DNA of 64,000 nucleotides from Phytohalomonas tamaricis (GTDB lineage Bacteria; Pseudomonadota; Gammaproteobacteria; Pseudomonadales; Halomonadaceae): the NCBI RefSeq assembly GCF_003012345.1, contig NZ_PVRV01000019.1, positions 310,001 through 374,000 of the forward strand. Direction: 5' to 3'. The notes beneath the pieces were generated by a model. It was given only the letters and a program-made list of their open reading frames with translations, was not told where the DNA came from and did no database searches. The position numbers and the translations under genes are program-made. Positions 45,936 through 56,457 of this stretch are shown here, piece after piece (position 1 is the first letter of the stretch; every line of letters begins with the position of its first letter).

Positions 45936-46909
45936 GCTGCCCCCTCCCGGCTAGCGGTTGTTTCCACGTCGCGCTCGACGTGGGCGTAGCGAATGCGCGG
46001 ATCGAGCCAGGCGTAGAGAATATCGACCAGCAGGTTGCAGAGCACGAAGATCAGCGTCATCACCAGGGTGAAGCACTGCAGCACCGGGAAATCGCGCTCG
46101 TAAATCGCGATAACCGCAAAACGCCCCACCCCCGGCCAGCCAAAGATACTCTCGATCACGAAGGTGCCACCAATCAGCTCACCCACGTACATACCGGTCG
46201 CCGTGACGATGGGCAGCAACGCATTACGCAACACATGGCGGCGCGTGATCTGGACTTCACTGACGCCGCGCAGCCGTGCATAAAGCACATGACGCTGGCC
46301 AGCCACCTCAAGCATGCTGGCACGCAGCAGCCGAGCATTGATTGCCGTTGTCATTGCCGAGATGGCCAGCGCCGGCATCACCATGTGAGCAACACCGCCG
46401 CGACCCAGCGGCGGCAGCCAGTTCAACCACACCGAAAAGCACAGCACCAGCAGGAAACCGAGCCAGAAGTTGGGTACCGACACGCCGATGAATGACAGGG
46501 TACGCACCAGATAGTCAGGGATACGGTCGCGATGATGCGCCGACCAGATGCCCAGCGGCACGCCGATGAAAAGGGTCAACAGGAGCGCGACACCGCCAAG
46601 CTGCAGCGTTGCCGGCAGATAGTGAAGAATCTCGTCGAGCACCGGGCGGCCCGTGACAAAGGAGGTGCCGAAATCGAGATGCAGCGACTGCCACAACCAG
46701 TGCAGATACTGCTCCGGTACCGGACGATCGAGCCCCAGCAGGGCATGAGCCTCGGCCACAGCACTGTCGGTGGGCGGAATCTGTGACAGACGCAGATAAT
46801 CAAGCGCCGGGTCGCCACGGCCGAGTCGCAGCAGCAGGAATACCACCACTGAGACAATCAGCATCAGCGGGGGGATCAACAGCAGACGGCCGACGATGAA
46901 ACGCAACAT
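45932..46909 (-). CDS. nikB: Nickel ABC transporter permease
   Basis: A 325-residue permease of the DppB/NikB type with an N-terminal helix ([28 protein letters not shown]) and the EAA region [26 protein letters not shown] near 215. The ATG at 46909 has GGAG upstream; the frame runs further, over the end of nikA. It is 22 bp after nikA. Confidence 0.93.
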   Translation of the reverse strand: MLRFIVGRLLLIPPLMLIVSVVVFLLLRLGRGDPALDYLRLSQIPPTDSAVAEAHALLGLDRPVPEQYLHWLWQSLHLDFGTSFVTGRPVLDEILHYLPATLQLGGVALLLTLFIGVPLGIWSAHHRDRIPDYLVRTLSFIGVSVPNFWLGFLLVLCFSVWLNWLPPLGRGGVAHMVMPALAISAMTTAINARLLRASMLEVAGQRHVLYARLRGVSEVQITRRHVLRNALLPIVTATGMYVGELIGGTFVIESIFGWPGVGRFAVIAIYERDFPVLQCFTLVMTLIFVLCNLLVDILYAWLDPRIRYAHVERDVETTASREGAA

Positions 46910-46931
46910 GATTGTTCTCCGTTGCTCTTGG

Positions 46932-48533
46932 TTACGGCGTGGCCGGATGCATCTGTTCGAATGGAATCTCGTTGATCGTCGCACCGAAGCCAACGCCAGC
47001 CACTCCGGGCCGGCTTACCGAGATCGCGGTGATGTACGAGATCGGCACGTAGACCGCCTGTTGGTGCAACGTGGTAAGGATGTCACGATAGAGTGCCTGA
47101 CGCGTATCTTCATCCGTCGAGGTCAGCACCTCACCAATCTCGCGATCAAGTTTCGCCTTCATCGGCAGGCCGAGTTGGGCCTGATAATCAGCGTGGGACG
47201 GCGCCCGCATCGAGCTGACATAGGAGTGTGGATCGTATGGCGCGCCCCAGGTCTCGCTGAACACCATGCCGAACTCACCGCTTTTCTGGCGCGCACTGAT
47301 CGAGTTGGCCTCTTCACCCGCCAGCCTGACATCAATCCCGACCCGCTTGAGCTCAGCCTGGACAACCTCAGCAATCGCCTTCTGCTGGGCATCGCTACCC
47401 ACGAAGTAAAAGCCGATCTCGAGCGGCTGGCCGTCCTTGTGGCGGATACCGTCAGCGCCGCGCATCCAGCCGTCCGCCTCAAGCAGACGCTCGGCCTCGA
47501 CCGGGTCATAGCGGTAGGGCGCAAGACCGAGATCGGCGTAGGGGAAGCTAGGCGCGAACAGGGTATCGGCACGCGGTTCGAGACCGTAGAGCAGCTTGGC
47601 GACGATGGAGTCCTTGTCGATGGCATGCTCGATTGCCTGGCGTACGGCAAGATCACGGGTCGGGGCGCGCTTCGAGTTCAGCGTCAGCACTCGCGTCGCC
47701 AGTGGCGGCGAAACGGCCGTCTTGAACTGGCCACTCGCCTTGAAGCGCTCAAAGGTATCAGCGGAAATCTGCCCGTCGGCGCCCTGAACCAGATCGATCT
47801 GGCCGGTCTGCAGTGCGATGGCCCGAGTATTGGCATCGCCGATCACCTTGACCTTGACCGCCTCATAAGCCGGCTTTGGCCCCCAGTAATGCGGGTTACG
47901 CGTAAACAGATCAAATTCGCCACGCCGCGACTCGGCCAGCTGCCACGGCCCGGTACCGACCGGCGCGCTGACGTGGCCGTCCGCCTCCAGCACCTTGGGC
48001 GAGGCGAAACGCAGCGGACGGATCAGCGCCAGCTCCTGCAGCGTCGGGTAGTAAGCGTGCTTGAGCACCAGCCTGACGGTATGCTCATCGACCACCTCGG
48101 CGCGATCGATCTGGGCCACCAGTTCGAGCCAGTCGTGGTGCTTGCGGTTAGCCAGCACCGCGACAATGTTGGCCTTGACCGCCGCAGCGTCGAACGGCGT
48201 GCCATCTGAGAAGGTGACGTCATCGCGCAGTGTGAAGGTATAGCGTTTGCCATCGGCGGAAATCTGCCACGCCGTCGCCAGCCACGGCGCGATGGTGCCG
48301 TCAGCGCGGTAGCGCACCAGCGGCTCGTAGAGCATCGCCTGGGCATACATCTGATTGGCGCCATAGCCCTGCGGGTCGAGGGGGCCTGCGTTACTCGGCC
48401 ACGAATAAGTTAGGATTCGTGCCGCGTCCTGCGCCGCTCGTGCGGGCGGGCTGATACCCAGCGTCATTGCACCCAGCGTCAGGCTCACTATTGTCATTGC
48501 CAGACCGGTCAAAAGCGTGCACGCCCGCGCCAT
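46932..48533 (-). CDS. nikA: Nickel ABC transporter substrate-binding protein
   Basis: A 533-residue periplasmic receptor of the SBP_bac_5 family, with a signal peptide of about 33 residues ending AARA. Diagnostic sequences are [35 protein letters not shown] and [31 protein letters not shown], which separate NikA from dipeptide receptors. A CGGAG site precedes the ATG. It is the first gene of the operon and its promoter shares the NikR operator with nikR. Confidence 0.94.
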   Translation of the reverse strand: MARACTLLTGLAMTIVSLTLGAMTLGISPPARAAQDAARILTYSWPSNAGPLDPQGYGANQMYAQAMLYEPLVRYRADGTIAPWLATAWQISADGKRYTFTLRDDVTFSDGTPFDAAAVKANIVAVLANRKHHDWLELVAQIDRAEVVDEHTVRLVLKHAYYPTLQELALIRPLRFASPKVLEADGHVSAPVGTGPWQLAESRRGEFDLFTRNPHYWGPKPAYEAVKVKVIGDANTRAIALQTGQIDLVQGADGQISADTFERFKASGQFKTAVSPPLATRVLTLNSKRAPTRDLAVRQAIEHAIDKDSIVAKLLYGLEPRADTLFAPSFPYADLGLAPYRYDPVEAERLLEADGWMRGADGIRHKDGQPLEIGFYFVGSDAQQKAIAEVVQAELKRVGIDVRLAGEEANSISARQKSGEFGMVFSETWGAPYDPHSYVSSMRAPSHADYQAQLGLPMKAKLDREIGEVLTSTDEDTRQALYRDILTTLHQQAVYVPISYITAISVSRPGVAGVGFGATINEIPFEQMHPATP

Positions 48534-48588
48534 TGATGTGCTCCGAGGGAATCAAAAAAGAATGGCCTCAAAGCCTAACGGGCCGATA

Positions 48589-48616
48589 GTATGATGTCTA
48601 GGCAAAAAGATCATAC
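48589..48616. promoter_or_regulatory. NikR operator (GTATGA-N16-TCATAC)
   Basis: GTATGA at 48589-48594 and TCATAC at 48611-48616 are separated by exactly 16 bases. This equals the NikR-binding palindrome of the E. coli nik promoter, with no mismatches in the arms. It lies between the divergent nikA (start 48533) and nikR (start 48635), 55 and 18 bp away, so it can repress both. Confidence 0.93.
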
Positions 48617-48634
48617 CCAACGGGACGGAGCGCA

Positions 48635-49123
48635 ATGCAGCGAGTAACCATCACCCTCGACGATGACTTGATGAAGGCTATCGATGAGCGGGTAGCGACG
48701 CACGGCTACCAGGGACGCTCCGAGGCGATTCGCGATCTGGCACGCGCCGGACTGCTCGAATCGAAACGCGAACGGGAAATGAGCGGCAGTTGCATCGCCA
48801 CACTGGTGTACGTCTACGACCACGCCGCCCGCGAGCTGACTCGGCGACTGGCCAATATCTTTCACGACCACCATGAGCTCTCCCACACCACCCTGCACGT
48901 TCATCTCGACCATGACAGTTGCATGGAAATTTCGGTGCTCAAGGGCGACGTTCAGTCGGTGCGCGGGCTTACCGAGCGTGTCATCGCCGAACGTGGGGTG
49001 CGCCACGGCAAGGTATTCATGGTACCGACCGAGACCCGAGTCGAAACCCACAGTCACGGTGAACATGGCCATCACGGTCACGCCGTGCCCCACGAACACC
49101 TGCACGTCAAGAGCGGCGGCTGA
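48635..49123 (+). CDS. nikR: Nickel-responsive regulator with His-rich tail
   Basis: A 162-residue ribbon-helix-helix repressor that binds DNA when loaded with nickel. Residues 1-45 are the RHH domain (QRVTITLDDDLMKAIDE). The high-affinity nickel ligands of E. coli NikR (H76, H87, H89, C95) match the H77 region, H88, H90 and C96 with a constant shift of one. The last thirty residues (about 132-162) add a tail with nine histidines, absent in E. coli NikR and possibly a metal buffer. GGAG is four bases before the ATG. The adjoining operator indicates autoregulation. Confidence 0.95.
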   Translation: MQRVTITLDDDLMKAIDERVATHGYQGRSEAIRDLARAGLLESKREREMSGSCIATLVYVYDHAARELTRRLANIFHDHHELSHTTLHVHLDHDSCMEISVLKGDVQSVRGLTERVIAERGVRHGKVFMVPTETRVETHSHGEHGHHGHAVPHEHLHVKSGG

Positions 49124-49134
49124 ACGCGCCACGC

Positions 49135-49575
49135 TCATGCACGCGTCAGCGTCATCTCGATCACTTCAAGCGGGCGACCCTGATCATCACGCGGCCGGCG
49201 TCGGGTCACGACGAAACCGAGCCGCGTATAAAACGCCACCGCGCCCTGATTGGCAGAGTAGACCTCAAGCGTCAACACGCCTTTTAGTGCATAGGCATAC
49301 ATGACCAGCGCACGGCCTATCCCACAACCATGCCAGCACGGATCGACGAACAGGCCGCCAATGTAGCCTGCGATCATGCCAATGAAGCCGACGATCTCGT
49401 CGTCGTGCTCGGCGACCCAGTTCTCGGCGTTGGGAAGATAGACGTGGCGCAGCTCACCGCTTTTGGCTACCAGCTCGTCAATTCCGAGGAAAGGATGGCC
49501 GACGCGCGACGCTGCCAGCCAGATCTCGACCAGGCGGTCCTGATCATCTTGTTGATAGGCACGAATGCTCGCCAT
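49135..49575 (-). CDS. GNAT-family N-acetyltransferase
   Basis: A 146-residue acetyl-CoA transferase. The CoA-binding segment VDPCWHGCGIGRALVMYA is at about 88-105 and the C-terminal NQGAVAFYTRLGFVVTRRR is characteristic of YjaB-like members. The ATG at 49575 gives the standard start MASIRAYQQDDQ. It converges with nikR and is a single gene. The substrate is unknown. Confidence 0.85.
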   Translation of the reverse strand: MASIRAYQQDDQDRLVEIWLAASRVGHPFLGIDELVAKSGELRHVYLPNAENWVAEHDDEIVGFIGMIAGYIGGLFVDPCWHGCGIGRALVMYAYALKGVLTLEVYSANQGAVAFYTRLGFVVTRRRPRDDQGRPLEVIEMTLTRA

Positions 49576-49660
49576 GCCAACACATCTCCTGCTGCACGTG
49601 CTTCGCAAAAAATAGATAGCAGGCTAATATAGTGCTCATTTCTATCATTGAGCGCCTTAT

Positions 49661-50407
49661 ATGAACGACACCATCGAATTGCTACAGAGCCACTTCAGCC
49701 AGCGCAGCTTCAGCGATCAACCGGTCGATGAGGCTATCCTGACCGAGATAGTCAAAAGCGCCCAGGCCGCACCGACCTCGATCAATGGCCAGCAGATTAG
49801 TCTGGTAGTAGTACGCGACCCGGCGCGACGCGCCAGGATTGCCGAACTCGCCGGTGGTCAGGCGTGGATCGCCAAGGCGCCTGTATTCATCTGCCTGGTC
49901 GCCGATCTATCAAAGACCCAACTCGGCATGGAACTTGCCGGTGAAGAGCAGGTAGTGCAGGACACCGCCGAAGCGGTATTGGTGACCTCTGTCGATGCCG
50001 GCATCACCCTGGCGACACTGTCTACCGCGGCGCGCTCATTCGGGCTCGGCTCCGTCTCGATTGGCGGCATCCGCAGAAGCCCAGCGGAGATGATCGAATT
50101 GCTCGAATTGCCGCACCTGACCTTTCCGCTGGTCGGGCTGAGTGTCGGCCATCCTGAGGGCGTCACACCAGTCAAGCCGCGTCTGCCGCTTGAGACTTAT
50201 TGGCACAATGAGCGCTATTCACTCAATGGCGATGAAATGCGTGCCGCGATCAAACGCTACAACGAGACGCTGCTTGAACATTGGCGTACCACCGGCCGCA
50301 CCGATGGTGATAGCTGGTCGGTAAGTATTTCCGGCTACTACCGCCGCAACTATTTCCCCAAGGTCAAGGACGCGCTAGCCCGCCAAGGGTTCACCTTTAC
50401 CCGTTGA
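49661..50407 (+). CDS. NADPH-dependent nitro/flavin reductase (NfsA type)
   Basis: A 248-residue FMN enzyme of the NfsA/FRP group that reduces nitroaromatics, quinones or flavins. HFSQRSFSDQPVDEAILTEIVKSAQAAPTSINGQQ is the FMN site and GLGSVSIGGIR the second part. The C-terminal region with YYRRNYFPKVKDALARQGF is typical. It is monocistronic and divergent from the GNAT gene. Confidence 0.9.
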   Translation: MNDTIELLQSHFSQRSFSDQPVDEAILTEIVKSAQAAPTSINGQQISLVVVRDPARRARIAELAGGQAWIAKAPVFICLVADLSKTQLGMELAGEEQVVQDTAEAVLVTSVDAGITLATLSTAARSFGLGSVSIGGIRRSPAEMIELLELPHLTFPLVGLSVGHPEGVTPVKPRLPLETYWHNERYSLNGDEMRAAIKRYNETLLEHWRTTGRTDGDSWSVSISGYYRRNYFPKVKDALARQGFTFTR

Positions 50408-50503
50408 TAGTCTTTCGTTTAGCGCTCACTGCGACTTAGGTCGATGAAGCACTTTTTATACGTACTGCTAGCTTCAAACTGTCGCCCTACAGGAGCGTTC
50501 GCC

Positions 50504-50719
50504 ATGTCCAAACTCGACAAGACCATCAATAAAGCCACCAATGCCGTCAAAAACGCCACCGGCCCAAAGACCGGCGGCACCACCAAGCCAGGCGCCGAAG
50601 GCGCGCGGCCTGGCGCCGGCCACGGCAACGCGCCGTCCCGTAATTCAGGTACCCGCAATTCAGGTAAAAGTGCTGCGGTCGACAAGGTTGCGCGAGAAGT
50701 GAAAAAACGCATTAAGTAG
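50504..50719 (+). CDS. Small lysine/glycine-rich protein, 71 aa
   Basis: A strongly basic, disordered-looking protein (MSKLDKTINKATNAVKNATG with a Gly/Pro/Ala-rich middle and a KVAREVKKRIK end). An AGGAG site and a terminator frame the gene, which supports that it is real. The composition recalls nucleic-acid-binding or stress-associated small proteins, but no family is recognised. Confidence 0.65.
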   Translation: MSKLDKTINKATNAVKNATGPKTGGTTKPGAEGARPGAGHGNAPSRNSGTRNSGKSAAVDKVAREVKKRIK

Positions 50720-50738
50720 TGTCATTGCAACCTGTGCC

Positions 50739-50769
50739 CCGCCCTGCTCCGTCAGGGCGGTTCTGTTTT
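50739..50769 (+). terminator. Rho-independent terminator after the 71-aa gene
   Basis: CCGCCCTG / CAGGGCGG stem with a CTCCGT loop and a TTCTGTTTT tail, 20 bp after the stop. Confidence 0.85.
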
Positions 50770-50910
50770 GACCAGACGATTAACAAGCCGCTTGATACAC
50801 GCCATGCGGCTTGTAGGTGTCATCAGTAACGAGGGGGATGCGCCACTTGCCCGTCGGGCCTGCGGGCTGCGACGAGTAATGACGCATCCGCCGGCCTAAC
50901 AGAGGGGAAT

Positions 50911-51918
50911 TTACGAGCGCTCCACCAGCGGCCCTGAATGGATCTCACCGAGCACGCTGCGAATTTCATCGGCCACGATATCGGGATGATCCTCGGGATT
51001 GAAGTGACGCGCACCGGGAATACGTCGGACCGGCGGTGCGGAAAGCAGCGTCGCTAGCCGTTCGGCTGAAGCGATATCCAGCGGGTCGTCTTCGCCCCAG
51101 ACAATCCGTACAGGCAGATCGTCCCGATTGGGCAAATGCGCGGCCGCAGCCAACGTATCCTTGGCGCTCATATGGCGTGCCTGGTTGGCAAAACCTGCAG
51201 CACCAGTTGGGCGTGCATACGGCTCCCACAGCAACGCCGCCGACTCAGCGCCCCGTCGGGCATCGTCATGGCCCAGCTCGCTGAGGCCCGCATGGAAAAT
51301 TGGCTTGAGCATCGCCGGTGGCAGCTTGTCGATTGCCCAGTTGAACTGACGCGCCGTTTTCATTGCCGCGACCGGCCAATTATCGAACGCGACCACATCG
51401 GTCAGTACCAGCCCGGCGAACAGCTCCGGCCGCGCCGCCAGCAGCGCCTGCACCACACCGCCGCCGACATCGTGGCCGACGAACACGGCACGCTCGATGC
51501 CCTGCGCCTTCAACCAGGCGGCCAGGTATTCAGCCTGTTTGGGGATGGAAATATCGCGTCCTAGGCCCTCATCAATTGACCAGCCGAAGCCGACCAGTTC
51601 CCAGGCAAGACACTGCGTCCCCGTACTGGTCAGGTGGGGAATCACATACCGCCAGATACGCGGATTGGTGGGGATGCCATGCACCATGATCACCGGTGGT
51701 TGACTGGAATCCCGCTTACCGTGCTCCTCCCAGCGCATCAGGATGCCATCGATCATGGCACTGCGTGACAGCTCGGGAGCGACCGGCATGGAACTGCTCG
51801 AACGGCGCGCCTTGAGTGCCTGCTTTTTTTGAAAGGCGGCATAGGCCATCCAGGCGGCTGTACCGAAAATGGCCAGCCGGCCAAAATTGCGGGGCTTACG
51901 AGAGCGCTTGTTATCCAT
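50911..51918 (-). CDS. Alpha/beta hydrolase with Asp nucleophile (dehalogenase/epoxide-hydrolase type)
   Basis: A 335-residue protein with an N-terminal basic and hydrophobic anchor (about 10-30) and an alpha/beta hydrolase core. The oxyanion HGIP lies near 80, the nucleophile elbow is GHDVGG near 150 (Asp in place of Ser), and the catalytic His lies in PGARHFNPEDHP near 305. An Asp nucleophile marks the haloalkane dehalogenase / epoxide hydrolase branch rather than esterases. The substrate is unknown. It is a single gene. Confidence 0.85.
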   Translation of the reverse strand: MDNKRSRKPRNFGRLAIFGTAAWMAYAAFQKKQALKARRSSSSMPVAPELSRSAMIDGILMRWEEHGKRDSSQPPVIMVHGIPTNPRIWRYVIPHLTSTGTQCLAWELVGFGWSIDEGLGRDISIPKQAEYLAAWLKAQGIERAVFVGHDVGGGVVQALLAARPELFAGLVLTDVVAFDNWPVAAMKTARQFNWAIDKLPPAMLKPIFHAGLSELGHDDARRGAESAALLWEPYARPTGAAGFANQARHMSAKDTLAAAAHLPNRDDLPVRIVWGEDDPLDIASAERLATLLSAPPVRRIPGARHFNPEDHPDIVADEIRSVLGEIHSGPLVERS

Positions 51919-52044
51919 AACGATTCCTGAGTCTTGAAAGCCATCGACATGACTGTAGGGACATCATCCGTTCATGCACAACGCGTGTTATGCATTATTT
52001 CCTGATCATTACCCAAGCATAGACTTCGACTATCGATACGCAAG

Positions 52045-52080
52045 GAGGCCACGTCGCTTACGCCTGCAACGTGGCCTCCC
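52045..52080 (-). terminator. Hairpin after the aldehyde dehydrogenase gene
   Basis: An 11-bp perfect stem GGAGGCCACGT / ACGTGGCCTCC with a 14-base loop, 34 bp after the aldehyde dehydrogenase stop. The T-tract is weak (TTGCG). Confidence 0.55.
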
Positions 52081-52114
52081 TGGATGCGCCGGAACGCGTT
52101 TGAAATAGCGTGGG

Positions 52115-53566
52115 TCAGAAAGGGTAATGACGCGGCCCGGTCTGCACCGTCATCCAGCGCAACTCGGTGAACTCGGCAATCCCCGCCTTGCCGCCGAAGC
52201 GCCCATAACCGCTCGACTTGACCCCACCGAACGGCATCTGCGGCTCGTCGTGCACGGTCGGTGCATTGATGTGACAGATGCCCGATTCGATCCGCTTGGC
52301 CACATTCATTGCACGGGCAAGATCGCGGCTGAACACCGCCGCCGACAGACCGTATTCACTGTCGTTGGCGACGTTGATCGCTTCCTCCTCGTCCTTGACT
52401 CGCACCATCGCCACCACTGGGCCGAACGACTCCTCACTGTAAAGCCGCATCTCCTTGGTCACGCCGTCGATGAGGGTCGGCTGCATTACTACACTGTCGG
52501 CCGGGCCACCGCTGGCCAGCCGTGCGCCCTTGCCGACGGCATCGTCGATCAGCGCGTTGAGCTTGGTCACCGACTCCCGATTGACCAGCGTGCCGAGCGC
52601 TACGCTTTCATCGCGCGGGTCACCGGCGCGCAGGCTTTTCGCCTTCTGGGCCAATTTCTCGGCGAAGATATCGGCCACTGCATCGACCACCACCAGCCGC
52701 TCGGTGGACATGCAGATCTGACCCTGATTGAAAAAGGCACCAAAGGCTGCCGCGTCGACGGCGGCGTCAAGATCGGCATCTTCAAGCACCACAAACGGCG
52801 CCTTGCCACCCAGTTCAAGTAACACCGGCTTGAGCTGATGCGCCGCGCGCTCAGCGATGATCCGACCGACCTGGGTCGAACCAGTGAAGTTGATGCGTCG
52901 TACTGCGGGATGATCGATCAACGCGCCGACCACCTCGCCGGCCTGTTCGGGGGCGTTGGTGATGATATTGACTACGCCGTCGCCCAGTCCGGCCTCGTTG
53001 AGTACGCGGCCGATCAGGTGGTGGGTGGCAGGGCACTGCTCGGAGGCCTTGAGGACCACGGTGTTGCCGCAGGCCAGCGCGGTCGCGATGGCTCGCGTGC
53101 CCAAAATGACCGGCGCGTTCCACGGCGCAATACCCAGCACCACGCCGCATGGCACGCGTACGCCCATCGCCAGACTGTCGGGCACGTCGGACGGGATCAC
53201 TTCACCACCAATCTGGGTGGTCAGCGCCGCCGCCTCGCGCAGCATCGATGCGGCGATCGTCACGTTGAAGCCGGCCCAGCCCGGCGTAGCGCCGGTCTCG
53301 TCGACCATCAATGTGGTGAATTCGGCCTGGTGCGCCTCCATCGTGTCGGCGGCCTTGAGCAGCCTGGCGCGCCGTTCACCAGGGCCAAGTGCTGACCAGG
53401 CGGGAAAGGCGGCCTGTGCCGCTTCGGCAGCACGCTCGGCATCGGCAACAGTGGCCGCAGCAGCTTGGGTCACCGCCTCACCACTGAGCGGATTATTACG
53501 GGTGAAGGTCTTGCCGCCCGCCGCCGGACAAGCCTGCCCGGCTATTAAGAGTTCCAGCGTATGCAT
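52115..53566 (-). CDS. NAD(P)-dependent benzaldehyde/vanillin-type aldehyde dehydrogenase
   Basis: A 483-residue aldehyde dehydrogenase. The catalytic Cys lies in NQGQICMSTER near residue 285 and Glu in LELGGKAPFVVLEDADLDAA near 250; NFTGSTQVGRIIAERAA binds cofactor. It is most like the vanillin/salicylaldehyde/benzaldehyde group. It lies 128 bp after benzoylformate decarboxylase on the same strand, so it probably oxidises the benzaldehyde made by that enzyme to benzoate, as MdlD does in mandelate breakdown. Confidence 0.88.
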   Translation of the reverse strand: MHTLELLIAGQACPAAGGKTFTRNNPLSGEAVTQAAAATVADAERAAEAAQAAFPAWSALGPGERRARLLKAADTMEAHQAEFTTLMVDETGATPGWAGFNVTIAASMLREAAALTTQIGGEVIPSDVPDSLAMGVRVPCGVVLGIAPWNAPVILGTRAIATALACGNTVVLKASEQCPATHHLIGRVLNEAGLGDGVVNIITNAPEQAGEVVGALIDHPAVRRINFTGSTQVGRIIAERAAHQLKPVLLELGGKAPFVVLEDADLDAAVDAAAFGAFFNQGQICMSTERLVVVDAVADIFAEKLAQKAKSLRAGDPRDESVALGTLVNRESVTKLNALIDDAVGKGARLASGGPADSVVMQPTLIDGVTKEMRLYSEESFGPVVAMVRVKDEEEAINVANDSEYGLSAAVFSRDLARAMNVAKRIESGICHINAPTVHDEPQMPFGGVKSSGYGRFGGKAGIAEFTELRWMTVQTGPRHYPF

Positions 53567-53694
53567 ACGGCGTTCCTCGTAGGATGATCAACGGTACAGA
53601 TGAGAGAACCAAGCGTTCTGTTTTCCCTGAAACGCGCCATCATCGCAATTGCCATTTCGTTTAACGAACTTTTGTTCGCATCGTTTTTACATTG

Positions 53695-55314
<1,620 letters not shown>

Positions 55315-55341
55315 TCATGCCACGCTAAGCGCTTCGCTACA

Positions 55342-55356
55342 ATTGAACAAATCAAT
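55342..55356. promoter_or_regulatory. LysR-type T-N11-A box between mdlC and the LysR gene
   Basis: ATTGA and TCAAT form a perfect inverted repeat around ACAAA, containing the T-N11-A pattern of LysR-type binding sites. It is 55 bp from the mdlC start and 43 bp from the LysR start, the classic divergent layout. Confidence 0.6.
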
Positions 55357-55398
55357 AGTTTTTCTATCTAAAATAAAACTGGCTTATATTGGTAACGC

Positions 55399-56316
55399 AT
55401 GCCTATGCCGCACATCGACCTTAATCTGATTCGCACCTTCGTCACGCTCTATCACACGCGCAGCGTCACCGCCGCGGCAGAGCGCCTGCATGTGACCCAG
55501 CCATCAGTCAGCTATGCGCTATCGCGACTGCGCGTGCTGCTTAATGATCCTTTGTTTACGCGCACCCGTAACGGCATGGCGCCGACCTTTGCCGCGACCC
55601 AATTCTATGCCACCTTCCAGGAGGCGCTGGCGCGTATCGAGAACGCCATCGACAGCCATCACCACTTCGACCCGGCGCGCTCGGAAAAACGCTTTCGCCT
55701 GGCGCTGACCGATCTGGGCGAGATGTCGCTACTGCCATCGATTATGCAAGCGCTTCATGCTCAGGCGCCGCTGATCGAGCTGGAAGTCTGGCCGCTGGAG
55801 ATCGACAAGGTGACGCAGTGGCTGGCCACCGGCAAGATCGACGCGATGATCTGCAGCCGTCCGATTACCGGCCCGGGGGTGGAACGACGAGTGATCGTTT
55901 GCGAGCGCTACGTCTGCCTGCTCAATCGCGATCACACCACCATCGGCGATCATCTGAGCCTTGAGCAGTTCGTGGCGCAAAAGCATGCCGTGGTGGCTCC
56001 GACTGCCGGCCATGGTCTGGCTGAAGAAGTGCTCAGCGAGATGGGAATCCAGCGCAAGATCAGTCTGGTGGTGCCTCATTTTTCGATTCTGCCTCGCCTC
56101 ATCGAGGGCACCGATCTGCTCGTCATCTTGCCGGTGCAGATCGCCACGTCATTTGCCGCGCAAGCCCGTCTCAAGGTGCTGGAGTTGCCCTTTGCGGTGC
56201 CAACCTTCGAGGTAGCGCTTTACTGGCAAACCCATGGCGGCGACTCAGCGCCTCAGCGCTGGTTCTGCGACAGCATCATCAAGGCAGTCGCGAGCAACAC
56301 AGCGGATCTGACGTAG
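55399..56316 (+). CDS. LysR-type regulator divergent from mdlC
   Basis: A 305-residue regulator. Its helix-turn-helix is HIDLNLIRTFVTLYHTRSVTAAAERLHVTQPSVSYALSRLR at about 4-44, followed by the effector domain; it resembles the PcpR/NodD/SyrM-type subgroup. It is transcribed away from mdlC over a shared 111-bp promoter region with a T-N11-A box. The effector is likely an aromatic 2-oxo or 2-hydroxy acid (inference). Confidence 0.88.
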   Translation: MPMPHIDLNLIRTFVTLYHTRSVTAAAERLHVTQPSVSYALSRLRVLLNDPLFTRTRNGMAPTFAATQFYATFQEALARIENAIDSHHHFDPARSEKRFRLALTDLGEMSLLPSIMQALHAQAPLIELEVWPLEIDKVTQWLATGKIDAMICSRPITGPGVERRVIVCERYVCLLNRDHTTIGDHLSLEQFVAQKHAVVAPTAGHGLAEEVLSEMGIQRKISLVVPHFSILPRLIEGTDLLVILPVQIATSFAAQARLKVLELPFAVPTFEVALYWQTHGGDSAPQRWFCDSIIKAVASNTADLT

Positions 56317-56457
56317 CGCCTTGTGATGCCTACCGGGCGCCTCCATGATGGTGCATATCTTCTACAGTCACTTCGCCACTCGCGAAATAGCTGCTTTCAA
56401 CCGTGCTGTGCATACGCTCAGTAAGTGATGCAACAGACTCGTCACGCAAGAGATGCC

